This document shows positions 17,789-28,156 of a stretch of 64,000 nt of DNA, one piece after another. The notes under the pieces are model-generated. The model saw only the letters and a list, made by a program, of their open reading frames with translations. It ran no database searches and was not told the DNA's origin. This DNA is from Streptomyces cyaneochromogenes (GTDB taxonomy: Bacteria > Actinomycetota > Actinomycetes > Streptomycetales > Streptomycetaceae): assembly GCF_003963535.1 (NCBI RefSeq), contig NZ_CP034539.1, positions 8,742,001 through 8,806,000 on the forward strand. Direction: 5' to 3'. Position numbers and translations under genes: made by a program. Numbering within the stretch: position 1 is the first letter of the stretch; each line of letters begins with the position of its first letter.

Positions 17789-17817
17789 ACGGTACCCTTG
17801 TTGAAAATGGATGTCAT
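17789..17817 (-). promoter_or_regulatory. Promoter with Zur-box-like element upstream of the ATPase
   Basis: On the minus strand ATGACA (17817-17812), 17-bp spacer and TACCGT (17794-17789) form a promoter 36 bp before the ATPase start. Overlapping the -35, the plus strand reads TGAAAATGGATGTCA (17802-17816). This matches 12 of 15 positions of the Zur-box pattern TGAAAATGATTTTCA as I remember it for Streptomyces. Zinc repression is a hypothesis. Confidence 0.45.
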
Positions 17818-17910
17818 GTGGCTAGGGTGTCGGCGGCTCGCGATCACTGTCAAATCGCTTGAGCCGTAAGGGGGTTGGAGTGGCCGCGAGGGTCGTCGTG
17901 ATCACCCCTG

Positions 17911-17938
17911 GCACTTAATGCATATGATGTGCAAGTGC
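17911..17938 (+). promoter_or_regulatory. -10 element and dyad for a leaderless GNAT mRNA
   Basis: TATGAT (17923-17928) places the transcript start at about 17935, which is the G of an in-frame GTG, implying a leaderless mRNA. An inverted repeat GCACTT (17911-17916) ... AAGTGC (17933-17938) brackets the -10 and the start codon, a natural repressor site. The -35 is weak (around 17899). Confidence 0.5.
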
Positions 17939-18471
17939 GTGACTACAGCATCAGGGCGGCGAGCCCGGACGACCTCGACGGTGCGCGAGCCCTGATGCTC
18001 GACACCGTCTACCGCGACTTCGGTACCGGCTACGTGCCCCGCTGGCACGCGGACATCATCGACCCGGCCGCCGCCTATCTGGCCCCGCCCCGCCACACCC
18101 TCCTCGTCGCCCTCGACCCGCGCGACAACGGCGTCGTGGCCACCGCCGCCCTCGACTCCCGAGGCCCGGCCCACCCGCCGAACCCGCGCGACCTCGCCGA
18201 GCGCTACCCCTCCGGCGCGACCGCGCAGCTGCGCCGCGTCTACGTCCGCGCCGAGCACCGCAGGCGCGGTCTGGCCCGCCGCCTCGTCGGGGAACTGCTC
18301 GCCTTCGCGGCGGCGGACGGCGGCTACCGCGCCGTGTATCTGCACACCGACCCGAAGGTGCCCGGCGCCGAGGGCTTCTGGCGCTCGCTCGGCAAGGTCG
18401 TGCACGACGAACGCGAGGACCGCGACGGCGCGAACGGCGTCGTCCACTTCGAGATACCGATGGAGCGATAG
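17935..18471 (+). CDS. GNAT-family N-acetyltransferase
   Basis: A 178-residue acetyl-CoA-dependent acetyltransferase. Core motif A reads QLRRVYVRAEHRRRGLARRL (Q/RxxGxG/A-like, acetyl-CoA binding), followed by AVYLHTD and GFWRSLG typical of motif B. GTG 17935 was chosen because it coincides with the predicted transcription start; GTG 17929 is an alternative. It is first in an operon with an ABC binding protein (3 bp downstream), a fused permease and an MFS pump, so it may acetylate a small molecule handled by those transporters. Substrate unknown. Confidence 0.82.
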   Translation: MRDYSIRAASPDDLDGARALMLDTVYRDFGTGYVPRWHADIIDPAAAYLAPPRHTLLVALDPRDNGVVATAALDSRGPAHPPNPRDLAERYPSGATAQLRRVYVRAEHRRRGLARRLVGELLAFAAADGGYRAVYLHTDPKVPGAEGFWRSLGKVVHDEREDRDGANGVVHFEIPMER

Positions 18472-18474
18472 ACC

Positions 18475-19992
18475 GTGCGACAGAGCGTGCGACCGACCGT
18501 GCGACGCCGCCTCCGGCCGCTCATCGCCCTCGTCCTGGCCCCCGTCCTCGCCGGCTGCTTCGCCTCCGGCGGGGGCACCGACGCGGCGGGCGGCGCCCAG
18601 GACGGCTCCCGCCTCCGCGTCGCCCTCGCCTTCCCGCCCGCCGAGGGCCTCTCGCCGTACGGCGCCGACTCCACCATCCTCAGCCGCCTCGGCATCACCG
18701 AGGGCCTGACCGCGCTGGACGCCAACGGCGCCGCCGCCCCCGCCCTCGCCGCCTCCTGGCGCCAGGAGGACGACCGCACCTGGCTGTTCACCCTGCGCGA
18801 GGCCACCTTCCAGGACGGCTCGAAGGTCACCCCGGCCGCGGTCACCGCCGCCCTCACCCACGCCACACGGGCCAAGCCCGCCCCGGCCGCCCTGTCCGGA
18901 GTCACCCTCACCGCCAAGGCCGAGGGCGGCACCGGCGTACGGATCACCACCGGGGACCCGGACCCGATCCTGCCGCTGCGCCTGTCCAGCCCCTCCCTCG
19001 CCATCCTCGCCGGCAAGGCGTACGGCAAGGACGACGGAGTCGACCCGGTCGGCACCGCCACCGGCCCCTTCGAACTCACCAAGGTCATGGGCACCACCGC
19101 GGCCACCCTCGACCGCTACGACGACTACTGGGGCGGTCGCGCCCAGGCCACCGGCATCGACGTGAAGTTCGTCGCCGACGGCACCGCCCGCGCAAGCGCC
19201 CTGCGCACCGACCAGGTCGACCTCGCCGAGGCGATCCCCGTCGCCCAGGCCGCCACGCTCGACAAGGCGACCCGCGAGGCGACCGCCACCACCCGCACCA
19301 CGAGCCTGCTCCTCAACACGCAGAAGGGCCCCTTCAAGGACGCCGCCCTGCGGGCCGCCGCCCGCCAGGCCGTCGACACCTCCGCGTTCGCCAAGGGCGT
19401 CTACGAGGGATACGCCGACGCGGGCGCCGGCATCTACGGGCCCGCCGTCACCTGGGCCGCCGGCAAGCGGACCGAGCCGATCGGGCGCGCGAAGGCGGGC
19501 GAGCCCGACGGGACACGGATCACGCTCGCCACGTACGACAACCGGCCCGAACTCCCGGAAGCCGCCCAGGTGCTGAAGCAGCAGCTGGAGAAGGCCGGGT
19601 TCGACGTCACGCTGGAGGTGCGCGAGTACTCGCGACTGGAGAGCGACGCGCTGGGCGGCAGGTTCGACGCCTTCGTCCTCGCCCGCAACACCCTCGTCGA
19701 CACCGGCGACCCCGTCGCCGTCCTGGCCAGTGACTACACCTGCGACGGCGGCTACAACATCGCCCGGCTCTGCGACAAGGACGTCGACCGGGCCGTGGCC
19801 GAGGCGGAGGACGCCACCGACACCGCGAAGCGGCAGGACGCGGCGATGGCCGCCGAGGCACGGATCCTCGGCACCGACGCCGTCGTACCGCTGGTCCACC
19901 AGCGCATCATCACCGGCGTCGCGCCCTCCGTCACCGGCGCGCTCCTCGACCCGTACGAGCGCACCCTCGTCGGCACCGGCACCCGGCGCTGA
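18475..19992 (+). CDS. ABC transporter substrate-binding lipoprotein, peptide/nickel/opine family
   Basis: A 505-residue family 5 solute-binding protein. The signal VLAPVLAGCFASGGG holds the lipobox LAGC. The mature part shows ALDANGAAAPALAASW and DRTWLFTLREATFQDG, characteristic of the DppA/NikA/CntA fold, and a long C-terminal lobe. It starts with GTG 3 bp after the acetyltransferase stop. Ligands of this family include oligopeptides, nickel complexes and opine metallophores; the sequence alone does not decide which. Confidence 0.88.
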   Translation: MRQSVRPTVRRRLRPLIALVLAPVLAGCFASGGGTDAAGGAQDGSRLRVALAFPPAEGLSPYGADSTILSRLGITEGLTALDANGAAAPALAASWRQEDDRTWLFTLREATFQDGSKVTPAAVTAALTHATRAKPAPAALSGVTLTAKAEGGTGVRITTGDPDPILPLRLSSPSLAILAGKAYGKDDGVDPVGTATGPFELTKVMGTTAATLDRYDDYWGGRAQATGIDVKFVADGTARASALRTDQVDLAEAIPVAQAATLDKATREATATTRTTSLLLNTQKGPFKDAALRAAARQAVDTSAFAKGVYEGYADAGAGIYGPAVTWAAGKRTEPIGRAKAGEPDGTRITLATYDNRPELPEAAQVLKQQLEKAGFDVTLEVREYSRLESDALGGRFDAFVLARNTLVDTGDPVAVLASDYTCDGGYNIARLCDKDVDRAVAEAEDATDTAKRQDAAMAAEARILGTDAVVPLVHQRIITGVAPSVTGALLDPYERTLVGTGTRR

Positions 19993-19995
19993 CCC

Positions 19996-21792
19996 ATGCG
20001 GAGCCAGGCAGCCACGCTCCTGTGGCGTGCGGGGATCGCGGCCGCCCTGGTGTGTGCCATCGGCGTACTGCCCTGGCTCTCGCACACCGACCCGGCGCTC
20101 ACCGTGCTCAAGGCCCGGTCGGCGGACCGCGACCCCACGCCCGAGGTGCTGGCGGACATCCGCGACCGACTCGGCCTGGACGCCGGCCCGTTCCACCTGC
20201 TCGGTGAGTGGCTCGGCGGGCTGTGGCGCGGGGACGCCGGACGGTCGTGGATCTCCGGCAGCGAGGTCACGCCCGCCGTGCTCCAGGCCCTCGGCGTCTC
20301 CCTGCTGCTGATGGCCGTGGCCCTCGCGGTCGCCGCCGGCACCGCCGCGCTGATCTGCGCCCGCACCCTGTGGCTCGGCGCACGGCGGCGGCTCGACGGG
20401 CGGCGCGCGGGAGGCAGCGGTTCGGCGGTCCTCGCCGCGCTGCCCGAGTTCCTCACCGCGTCCGTCCTCGCCACGGTCGTCGGCGTACAGCTCGGCTGGC
20501 TGCCCGCCCTCGGCTGGTACGGGCCCCAGTGGACGATCCTGCCCGCCCTCGCCCTCGGCCTCCCCGCCGGCGCCGTGCTCGGCCGGCTCCTCGACGACCT
20601 TCTCCCCGGCGCCTTCGCCGAGCCCTGGGCGCTGGCCGCCACCGCACGCGGACTGCCCGGCCGCACGGTCGCCCGCCAGGCCCTGCGCCGCTGCCTGCCC
20701 GGACTGCTGCCCAACACCGGCCTGTTCGTCGTCGGCATCACCGGCGGAGCGGTGACCGTCGAGCAGATCTTCGACATCCCCGGCCTCGGCCGCACCACCC
20801 TGCAGGCGGCCCTCGCCCAGGACCTGCCCGTCCTCCAGGCCGGCACGCTCGCCCTCGTCCTGCTCGCCGCGGCCGCCGCCGCACTCGCCCACCTCCTCAC
20901 CCGCCTGCTGATCGGCCCCGCCCTGCGCGACGGCGCACTGCCGTCCCTGCACCGGCCGGCACCGCCCGGCCGCCGGTTCCTGCCCTTCGCATACGGCGGC
21001 CTGCTCGTCGGCGTCATCGCCCTCGGCCTGCCCCGCGACCCGCTGGCCCTGGACACCACCGAGCGACTCACTGCCCCGTCCCGGTCACACCCCTTCGGCA
21101 CCGACGCCCTCGGCAGGGACGTCCTCGCCCGCGTCGGCCACGGCGCCCTCGACACCCTGCTGCTCGCCCTGGCGATCACCGCGGCCACCCTGCTCACCGG
21201 AGTGGCGCTCGGCCTGCTGCCCCGGCTCTCCGGCCCGCTCGTCGACACCGTCACCGCGCTGCCGCCGGTCCTGGTCGCCCTGCTCGTCACCGCGGTCGTC
21301 GGCAGCGGAACCGCCACGCCCGCGCTCGCCGTGGCCACCGTCGCCTGGGCACCGCTCGCCGCCCACACCTCCGCCCTGCTCCGGCAGGAACGCGCCGCCC
21401 TCCACCTCGCCGCGACCCGAGCCCTGGGCGCCGGCCCCTGGTACCTGCTGCGCCACGAACTCCTCCCCGCGGTGCTGCCGCCCGTCACCCGACACGCCCT
21501 GCTCCGCCTGCCCGGCATCGCCCTCGCCCTCGCCTCGCTCGCCTTCCTCGGCCTGGGCGCCCAGCCGCCCACCCCCGAATGGGGCCTGCTCCTCGCCGAG
21601 AACCAGCCCTACGCCGAACGTGCCCCCTGGGCGGTCCTCGCCCCCGCCGCCGTACTGGCCCTGCTGGGGGCGCTGGCGGTGACGTCGGCCGGAGCCGCAC
21701 AGCGCGCGCCGCGTCGCGGTGGTCGGGCCGAGACCACCCTGCCCGTCCCCGAACAGCGCCCAGAGACACGGGAGTTGGTGACCACCCGATGA
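19996..21792 (+). CDS. Fused DppB-DppC-type ABC permease
   Basis: A 598-residue protein made of two ABC permease domains in one chain. The first half (about residues 1-310) is DppB-like with ATARGLPGRTVARQALRRC and GGAVTVEQIFDIPGLGR. The second (about 320-570) is DppC-like, with HPFGTDALGRDVLARVGHG and TRALGAGPWYLLRHELLP. These are usually separate genes. The ATG is 3 bp after the binding-protein stop. No ATP-binding subunits are encoded in this operon or elsewhere in the window, so they must be supplied from elsewhere. Confidence 0.87.
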   Translation: MRSQAATLLWRAGIAAALVCAIGVLPWLSHTDPALTVLKARSADRDPTPEVLADIRDRLGLDAGPFHLLGEWLGGLWRGDAGRSWISGSEVTPAVLQALGVSLLLMAVALAVAAGTAALICARTLWLGARRRLDGRRAGGSGSAVLAALPEFLTASVLATVVGVQLGWLPALGWYGPQWTILPALALGLPAGAVLGRLLDDLLPGAFAEPWALAATARGLPGRTVARQALRRCLPGLLPNTGLFVVGITGGAVTVEQIFDIPGLGRTTLQAALAQDLPVLQAGTLALVLLAAAAAALAHLLTRLLIGPALRDGALPSLHRPAPPGRRFLPFAYGGLLVGVIALGLPRDPLALDTTERLTAPSRSHPFGTDALGRDVLARVGHGALDTLLLALAITAATLLTGVALGLLPRLSGPLVDTVTALPPVLVALLVTAVVGSGTATPALAVATVAWAPLAAHTSALLRQERAALHLAATRALGAGPWYLLRHELLPAVLPPVTRHALLRLPGIALALASLAFLGLGAQPPTPEWGLLLAENQPYAERAPWAVLAPAAVLALLGALAVTSAGAAQRAPRRGGRAETTLPVPEQRPETRELVTTR

Positions 21793-23015
21793 CGCCGACG
21801 GTACTCGGCTTCCGCAAGGCGGCCCCCGACCGCCCCCGCCTCTCCCCACTCCTCCGCCTGCTCATCCTCACCCAACTCGCCTTCAACATCGGCTTCTTCG
21901 CCGTCCTGCCCTTCCTCGCCGAGCACCTCGGACAGGCCGTCGGCATGGCGGGCTGGCTGGTCGGGTTCGTGCTGGGGCTACGGACCTTCAGCCAGCAAGG
22001 CCTGTTCGTGGTGGGCGGGGCGCTGGCCGACCGCTACGGGATCCGCCCGGTCGTGCTCGCGGGGTGCGTGCTGCGGATCGCCGGGTTCGCCTGGCTCGGC
22101 TACGCGCAGGAGACGTGGGCGGTCATCGGCGCGGTGCTGCTCATCGGATTCGCCGCCGCGCTGTTCTCGCCCGCCGTGGAATCAGAGGTGGCCCGGCAGG
22201 CCGTCGTCTGGGAGGAGTCGGGCGGCGGCTCGCGCACCCGCGTCCTCGCACTGCTGACCGTGGCGGGACAGGCGGGCGCGTTCGTCGGACCGCTGCTGGG
22301 CGCGCTGCTGCTGTCGGTGGACTTCCGTACGGTGTGCCTCGCCGGCGCCGGAATCTTCGTGCTCGTCCTGGCCGGGCACGCCTGGCTGCTGCCGCAGCAC
22401 ATACCCGGGCGCGGGGGAGTCCGGCTCCGCGGCGGCATCGGCAAGCTGCTGCGCAACCGCCGCTTCCTCGCGCTGTGCTGCGCGTACGGCGCCTACCTGC
22501 TCGCCTACAACCAGCTTTACCTGGCCCTCCCCGACGAGGTGGAGCGTGCCACGGGCTCCCAGACGGCGCTGGCCTGGCTGTTCGCCCTGTCCTCGCTGCT
22601 GGTGGTGGTCGCCCAGCTGCCGGTCACCCGCTGGGTGGGGGACCGGCTCACGCTGCGCCGGTCCATGGTGGCCGGACTCCTGCTGATCGCGGCGGGCTTC
22701 GCGGTCGTGGCCGCGGCGCGGCCCGCCGACTGGACGGGCACGGCGGGTCTGTTGCCCGCGGCCGGCTTCGTCGTCCTGCTCACCTTCGGCCAGATGCTGG
22801 TCGCCCCGGTGGCGCGGGCCTGGGTGCCCGATCTCGCCGAGGAGGGCCGACTGGGCCTCTACACCGGCGCGTTGTCCTCGGTCTCCGGCCTGATCGTCCT
22901 GCTCGGCAGCTCGGTGACGGGAACCCTCCTGGACACCGGCCTGCCCGCCGCCGTGCCGTGGCTGGCGCTGGCGGCCGTACCGCTGGCGGCGATCGGCCTG
23001 CTGCCGCGCAGATAA
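21789..23015 (+). CDS. MFS transporter, probable exporter
   Basis: A 408-residue, 12-helix major facilitator with GALADRYGIRPVVLAG (motif A between helices 2 and 3). The ATG overlaps the permease stop (ATGA), so it is coupled to an ABC importer. A similar pairing of an importer with an MFS exporter occurs in opine-metallophore (cnt-type) systems, where the MFS pump exports the metallophore. No opine synthase lies in this operon, so the parallel is only suggestive. A strong hairpin terminator follows. Confidence 0.85.
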   Translation: MTPTVLGFRKAAPDRPRLSPLLRLLILTQLAFNIGFFAVLPFLAEHLGQAVGMAGWLVGFVLGLRTFSQQGLFVVGGALADRYGIRPVVLAGCVLRIAGFAWLGYAQETWAVIGAVLLIGFAAALFSPAVESEVARQAVVWEESGGGSRTRVLALLTVAGQAGAFVGPLLGALLLSVDFRTVCLAGAGIFVLVLAGHAWLLPQHIPGRGGVRLRGGIGKLLRNRRFLALCCAYGAYLLAYNQLYLALPDEVERATGSQTALAWLFALSSLLVVVAQLPVTRWVGDRLTLRRSMVAGLLLIAAGFAVVAAARPADWTGTAGLLPAAGFVVLLTFGQMLVAPVARAWVPDLAEEGRLGLYTGALSSVSGLIVLLGSSVTGTLLDTGLPAAVPWLALAAVPLAAIGLLPRR

Positions 23016-23020
23016 AGACG

Positions 23021-23044
23021 CTCAGGCGGGGCGCCGCGCCTGAG
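23021..23044 (+). terminator. Terminator after the MFS gene
   Basis: Perfect 8-bp stem CTCAGGCG (23021-23028) and CGCCTGAG (23037-23044) with an 8-nt GC loop, 5 bp after the TAA stop. It closes the GNAT-transporter operon. Confidence 0.8.
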
Positions 23045-23079
23045 GCCCCATTGTTCTCGCCCCCGCCGCCCCTACCCGT

Positions 23080-23160
23080 CCCGTCCCTGGGGGCTGCCGC
23101 CCCCAGACCCCCGCTTCGGCCCCGAATGGGCCTCGTCCTCAAACGCCGGACGGGCTGAAA
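23080..23160. repeat. Streptomyces intergenic repeat element
   Basis: The stretch holds a CTGGGGGC...GCCCCCAG hairpin, then CCCCCGCTTCGGCC and CCTCGTCCTCAAACGCCGG. I recognise this combination as a short dispersed repeat found downstream of many Streptomyces genes. It occupies part of the 444-bp gap between the MFS gene and the convergent phosphatidyltransferase gene. Copy number cannot be checked within this window, where I see only one copy. Confidence 0.55.
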
Positions 23161-23246
23161 TGCCGGGACCGGCGTCCAGAGGTGACGGCCCACCGGGGAG
23201 GGGCGTACCCCCACGCACCCGGCGGTCGCGTACGGCGGGAAGGGGA

Positions 23247-23345
23247 CGTGCCGGGGGGTGTCCGCCCGCAGTGGCCGGCGTCAACACGCGGCACCTCTTG
23301 GCCTAAGTCCAGCCGCCGGTCCGAGGACGGACACCCCCCGGCACG
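23247..23345. repeat. Large inverted repeat with 18-bp perfect arms
   Basis: Left arm CGTGCCGGGGGGTGTCCG (23247-23264) and right arm CGGACACCCCCCGGCACG (23328-23345) are exact complements, enclosing 63 bp with a further potential structure. It lies between two convergent genes. It could be a bidirectional terminator, a structured RNA or a non-autonomous element; no flanking duplication was found. The remaining 114 bp to the next gene show nothing recognisable. Confidence 0.6.
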
Positions 23346-23459
23346 GCCCCGACCCACAACCCACCCGCAGGCGCTACGCGCACCCCCACCCCACCCGCAC
23401 AGGCCGCCGCAGGCATCCCACCGCAACCACCGTCTGCCGCACGCCCACCAGCCAACCGC

Positions 23460-24221
23460 TCAGGACGCCACCAGCTCCCGCACCTCCGCCACGGAGACCC
23501 GCTCCGTCCTCGACGTCCGGTACAGCCACAGGATGTCCCGGCCGAACGACCAGACCAGCGCCGCCAGAGCCAGCGCGGCGACCGCGAACGTCCCCGCGTA
23601 CGGGAGGTACCCGGACGCGGCCAGCAGCAGGAACACGCCCTGCATCGCGGCGACCGTCTTGCGGGCCGTGCTCGGCGGCAGCGGGGCGTTCAGCCAGGGC
23701 CAGACGCGGGCGGCGGCGACGAAGCCGTAGCGCATGGTGCCGATGAGGAGGACCCAGGGGCCCAGCGACATCGAGACGTACACGCTCAGGACGAGGATGA
23801 GGAACGCGTCGACCTCCATGTCGAAGCGCGCGCCCAGAGGCGTGGACGTGCCGGTGCGGCGGGCCACCTTGCCGTCCACGCCGTCGAGGATCAGGGCGAC
23901 CGCGGTCAGACCCACGAAGAGCGTGACGGGCAGTGAGCTCTGGAAGAAGGAGTCCGCCACCAGCGCCGTGACACCGCCCACCAGCGTCGCGCGGCCCAGG
24001 GTGACCCGGTTGGCCGGGCCGAAGGAGCGGAGCCTGGACCGGTGCAGGGCCAGCGAGAGCAGCGCCCAGGTGGCGATGGCGAAGACGAGGCCGGTCAGCC
24101 AGCCCGCCGGCCCCATGCCGATCGCCGATCCGAGCAGGGCCAGCAACAGGATCTGCACGCCCGCTCCCACAGCGGTCTCCTGCTGGACCAGCCTCGCGTC
24201 GTAAGTGTTGTTCAGGGCCAC
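23460..24221 (-). CDS. CDP-alcohol phosphatidyltransferase family protein
   Basis: A 253-residue integral membrane enzyme with several hydrophobic helices. The family signature D-x2-D-G-x2-A-R-x8-G-x3-D-x3-D is complete, from [10 protein letters not shown] to [10 protein letters not shown], so it should transfer a phosphoalcohol group from a CDP-activated lipid or polyol. GTG 24221 was chosen (GGAGGA 7 nt upstream) over a TTG 36 bp earlier. It is divergent from the dehydrogenase of the pterin-like cluster with a shared dyad between them, so it may belong to that system. The alcohol acceptor is unknown. Confidence 0.87.
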   Translation of the reverse strand: MALNNTYDARLVQQETAVGAGVQILLLALLGSAIGMGPAGWLTGLVFAIATWALLSLALHRSRLRSFGPANRVTLGRATLVGGVTALVADSFFQSSLPVTLFVGLTAVALILDGVDGKVARRTGTSTPLGARFDMEVDAFLILVLSVYVSMSLGPWVLLIGTMRYGFVAAARVWPWLNAPLPPSTARKTVAAMQGVFLLLAASGYLPYAGTFAVAALALAALVWSFGRDILWLYRTSRTERVSVAEVRELVAS

Positions 24222-24277
24222 CGCACATTCCTCCGGCCAGGTGACAGAGTCGATCAAGGCCGCGTACTGTGCGCGAC

Positions 24278-24303
24278 CTGTGCACTCCTCGGTACGTGCA
24301 CAG
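24278..24303. promoter_or_regulatory. Dyad operator between phosphatidyltransferase and dehydrogenase genes
   Basis: Perfect 8-bp arms CTGTGCAC (24278-24285) and GTGCACAG (24296-24303) with a 10-bp spacer, centred in the 108-bp divergent gap. The arm-spacer geometry fits a dimeric repressor that could coordinate both sides of the cluster. No regulator gene is adjacent. Confidence 0.55.
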
Positions 24304-24329
24304 CTTCACGATCGTTCAGGAGGAATCCG

Positions 24330-25313
24330 ATGAACCGCACCGCACGTGCGTTCTGGGTCAGCTCTCCGGGTGAAGGAGAACTCCGGGAGGTCGCCCTTCC
24401 GGAGCCCGGCGAGAACGACGTGCTGGTGCGGTCGCTGTACTCGGGAGTCAGCCGGGGCACGGAGACACTCGTGTTCCGCGGCGGCGTCCCGGAGAGTCAG
24501 CACGCGGCCATGCGGGCGCCGTTCCAGGAGGGCGAGTTCCCCGCACCGGTGAAGTACGGCTATCTCAGCGTCGGGGTGGTGGAGGAGGGCCCCGAGACCC
24601 TCGTCGGCCGTACGGTCTTCTGCCTGCATCCGCATCAGACGCGGTACGTCGTCCCCGCGAGCGCCGTGACCGTCGTACCGGACACCGTGCCCGCCGCACG
24701 AGCCGTCCTCGCCGGCACCGTCGAGACCGCCGTCAACGCGCTCTGGGACGCGGCTCCCCTGGTCGGCGACCGGATCGCCGTGGTCGGCGGCGGCATGGTC
24801 GGCTGCTCGGTCGCCGCCCTGCTCGCCCGCTTCCCGGGCGTACGCCTGCAGTTGGTCGACGCCGACCCGCGCCGGGCCGAGGTCGCCGAGGCCCTCGGCA
24901 TCGGATTCGCCTCGCCCGAGCAGGCGCTGGGCGACTGCGACCTGGTCGTCCACGCCAGCGCCACCGAGCAGGGCCTCACCCGCTCCCTGGAACTGCTCAC
25001 CGCCGAGGGCACGGTCCTCGAACTGAGCTGGTACGGCGACCGGCAGATCGCCCTGCCGCTCGGCGAGGCCTTCCACTCCCGACGGCTCGTCATCCGCAGC
25101 AGCCAGGTCGGCACCGTCTCCCCGGCCCGTCGCGCCAGCCGTACCTACGCCGACCGGCTCGCGCTGGCCCTCGAACTGCTCGCCGACCCGGCCCTCGACG
25201 CGCTCATCACGGGGGAGAGCGCTTTCGCGGAGCTGCCCGAGCTGATGCCGAAGCTCACCTCCGGGGAGATCCCGGCCCTCTGTCACCGCGTCAGGTACGC
25301 GGACACGCCCTGA
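24330..25313 (+). CDS. MDR-superfamily (zinc-type alcohol) dehydrogenase
   Basis: A 327-residue medium-chain dehydrogenase/reductase. It has the N-terminal GroES-like half with [16 protein letters not shown] and the nucleotide-binding half with [17 protein letters not shown] followed by LVDADPRRA (Asp after strand 2, favouring NAD). The catalytic-zinc Cys of classical alcohol dehydrogenases is not visible, so the mechanism may be zinc-independent. ATG 24330 follows TCAGGAGG. It heads the plus-strand cluster with the PTPS homologue 151 bp downstream. Predicted role: redox step on the cluster's small molecule. Confidence 0.85.
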   Translation: MNRTARAFWVSSPGEGELREVALPEPGENDVLVRSLYSGVSRGTETLVFRGGVPESQHAAMRAPFQEGEFPAPVKYGYLSVGVVEEGPETLVGRTVFCLHPHQTRYVVPASAVTVVPDTVPAARAVLAGTVETAVNALWDAAPLVGDRIAVVGGGMVGCSVAALLARFPGVRLQLVDADPRRAEVAEALGIGFASPEQALGDCDLVVHASATEQGLTRSLELLTAEGTVLELSWYGDRQIALPLGEAFHSRRLVIRSSQVGTVSPARRASRTYADRLALALELLADPALDALITGESAFAELPELMPKLTSGEIPALCHRVRYADTP

Positions 25314-25365
25314 CGGACTCGTTCATTCCCGGACGACAAGAGCGCCTGACCTGAGAAAAGAGTGA

Positions 25366-27073
<1,708 letters not shown>

Positions 27074-27077
<4 letters not shown>

Positions 27078-28156
27078 GGAAGACAGCGACGACACAGAGC
27101 GGGGGGACGATCCCGGCCCAGCCGGGACCGAGGGACGCCGGGGACGCGGCGGCGGTTGCCGCCCCGGAGCCCGCGCCGCAGAGCGGGATCGTTTCAGCAG
27201 GGGGCGACATGAGTGGTGTGTCCGTACCGGCGGAGTCCGACGCCGACGCAGTGATCCTCGGTGCCGGTCCCGGCTTCCGGCCCGGTGAGCGGGCCACCCT
27301 GCGGCTGCGGGAGGCCGGGCCGGACGACCCGCCCCGCTACGCCCCCGAGTGGCTGGAGCTGCGGGAGGGCGCCGACGCCGCCGCGCGGGCGCACGAGTTG
27401 CTCGACCCGCTGCGGATCCGGCTCGCCAACCTGCCGGGGCGGTCCGGAGTGGTCATCCACGACCTGGGCTGCGGCACCGGCTCCATGGGCCGCTGGCTCG
27501 CACCCCACCTGGACGGCGCCCAGCACTGGGTCCTGCACGACCGCGACCCGTACCTCCTGCACTTCGCCGCGGTGGCCTCCCCGCGCTCCGGCGCCGACGG
27601 CAGCCGGGTCACCGTCGAGACGCGCCGCGGCGACGTCGGCCGCCTCACCCCGGACGCCCTCGCCGGCGCCTCGCTGGTGACCGCCTCCGCACTGCTCGAC
27701 GTCCTCACCCGCGAGGAGATCGACACGCTCGCCGCCGCCTGCGCCGGCGCGGGCTGCCCGGCGCTGCTGACCCTCTCCGTCGCCGGCCGCGTCGAACTCA
27801 CCCCGTCCGACCCGCTGGACACGGAGATCGCCGAGGCGTTCAACGCCCACCAGCGGCGCTCGGGGCTGCTCGGCCCGGACGCGATCACCGCGGCGGCCGA
27901 GGCCTTCTCCGAGCACGGCGCGACCGTCCAGGTGCACCCGAGCCCCTGGCGGCTCGGCCCCGGCGAGTCGGCGCTCACGGCCCAGTGGCTGCGCGGCTGG
28001 GTCGCCGCGGCGGTCGAGCAGCGCCCCGAACTCCGCGAGCGCGCCGACCGCTACCTGAGGGAACGCCTCGCCGCCTGCCAGGCCGGCGAACTGCGCGTCG
28101 TGGTCCACCACAGCGACCTGCTGGCGCTGGTCCGGCCGACGGGCGGAGTGTCATGA
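27074..28156 (+). CDS. SAM-dependent methyltransferase
   Basis: A 360-residue class I methyltransferase: motif I is VVIHDLGCGTGSMGRWL and the acidic residue of motif II is in VLHDRDP. The first 60 residues are low-complexity (Ala, Gly, Pro) and probably disordered; a later ATG (27209) would remove most of them but lacks the stop-start overlap. It is coupled to genes on both sides. A methyl group on the glycosylated small molecule is the simplest guess; no target is shown by the sequence. Confidence 0.85.

Noticed and set aside
17902-20952. 1016-codon minus-strand frame over the GNAT and binding-protein genes
   Set aside because: Gly/Glu/Arg-rich translation without domains, opposite two well-supported genes.
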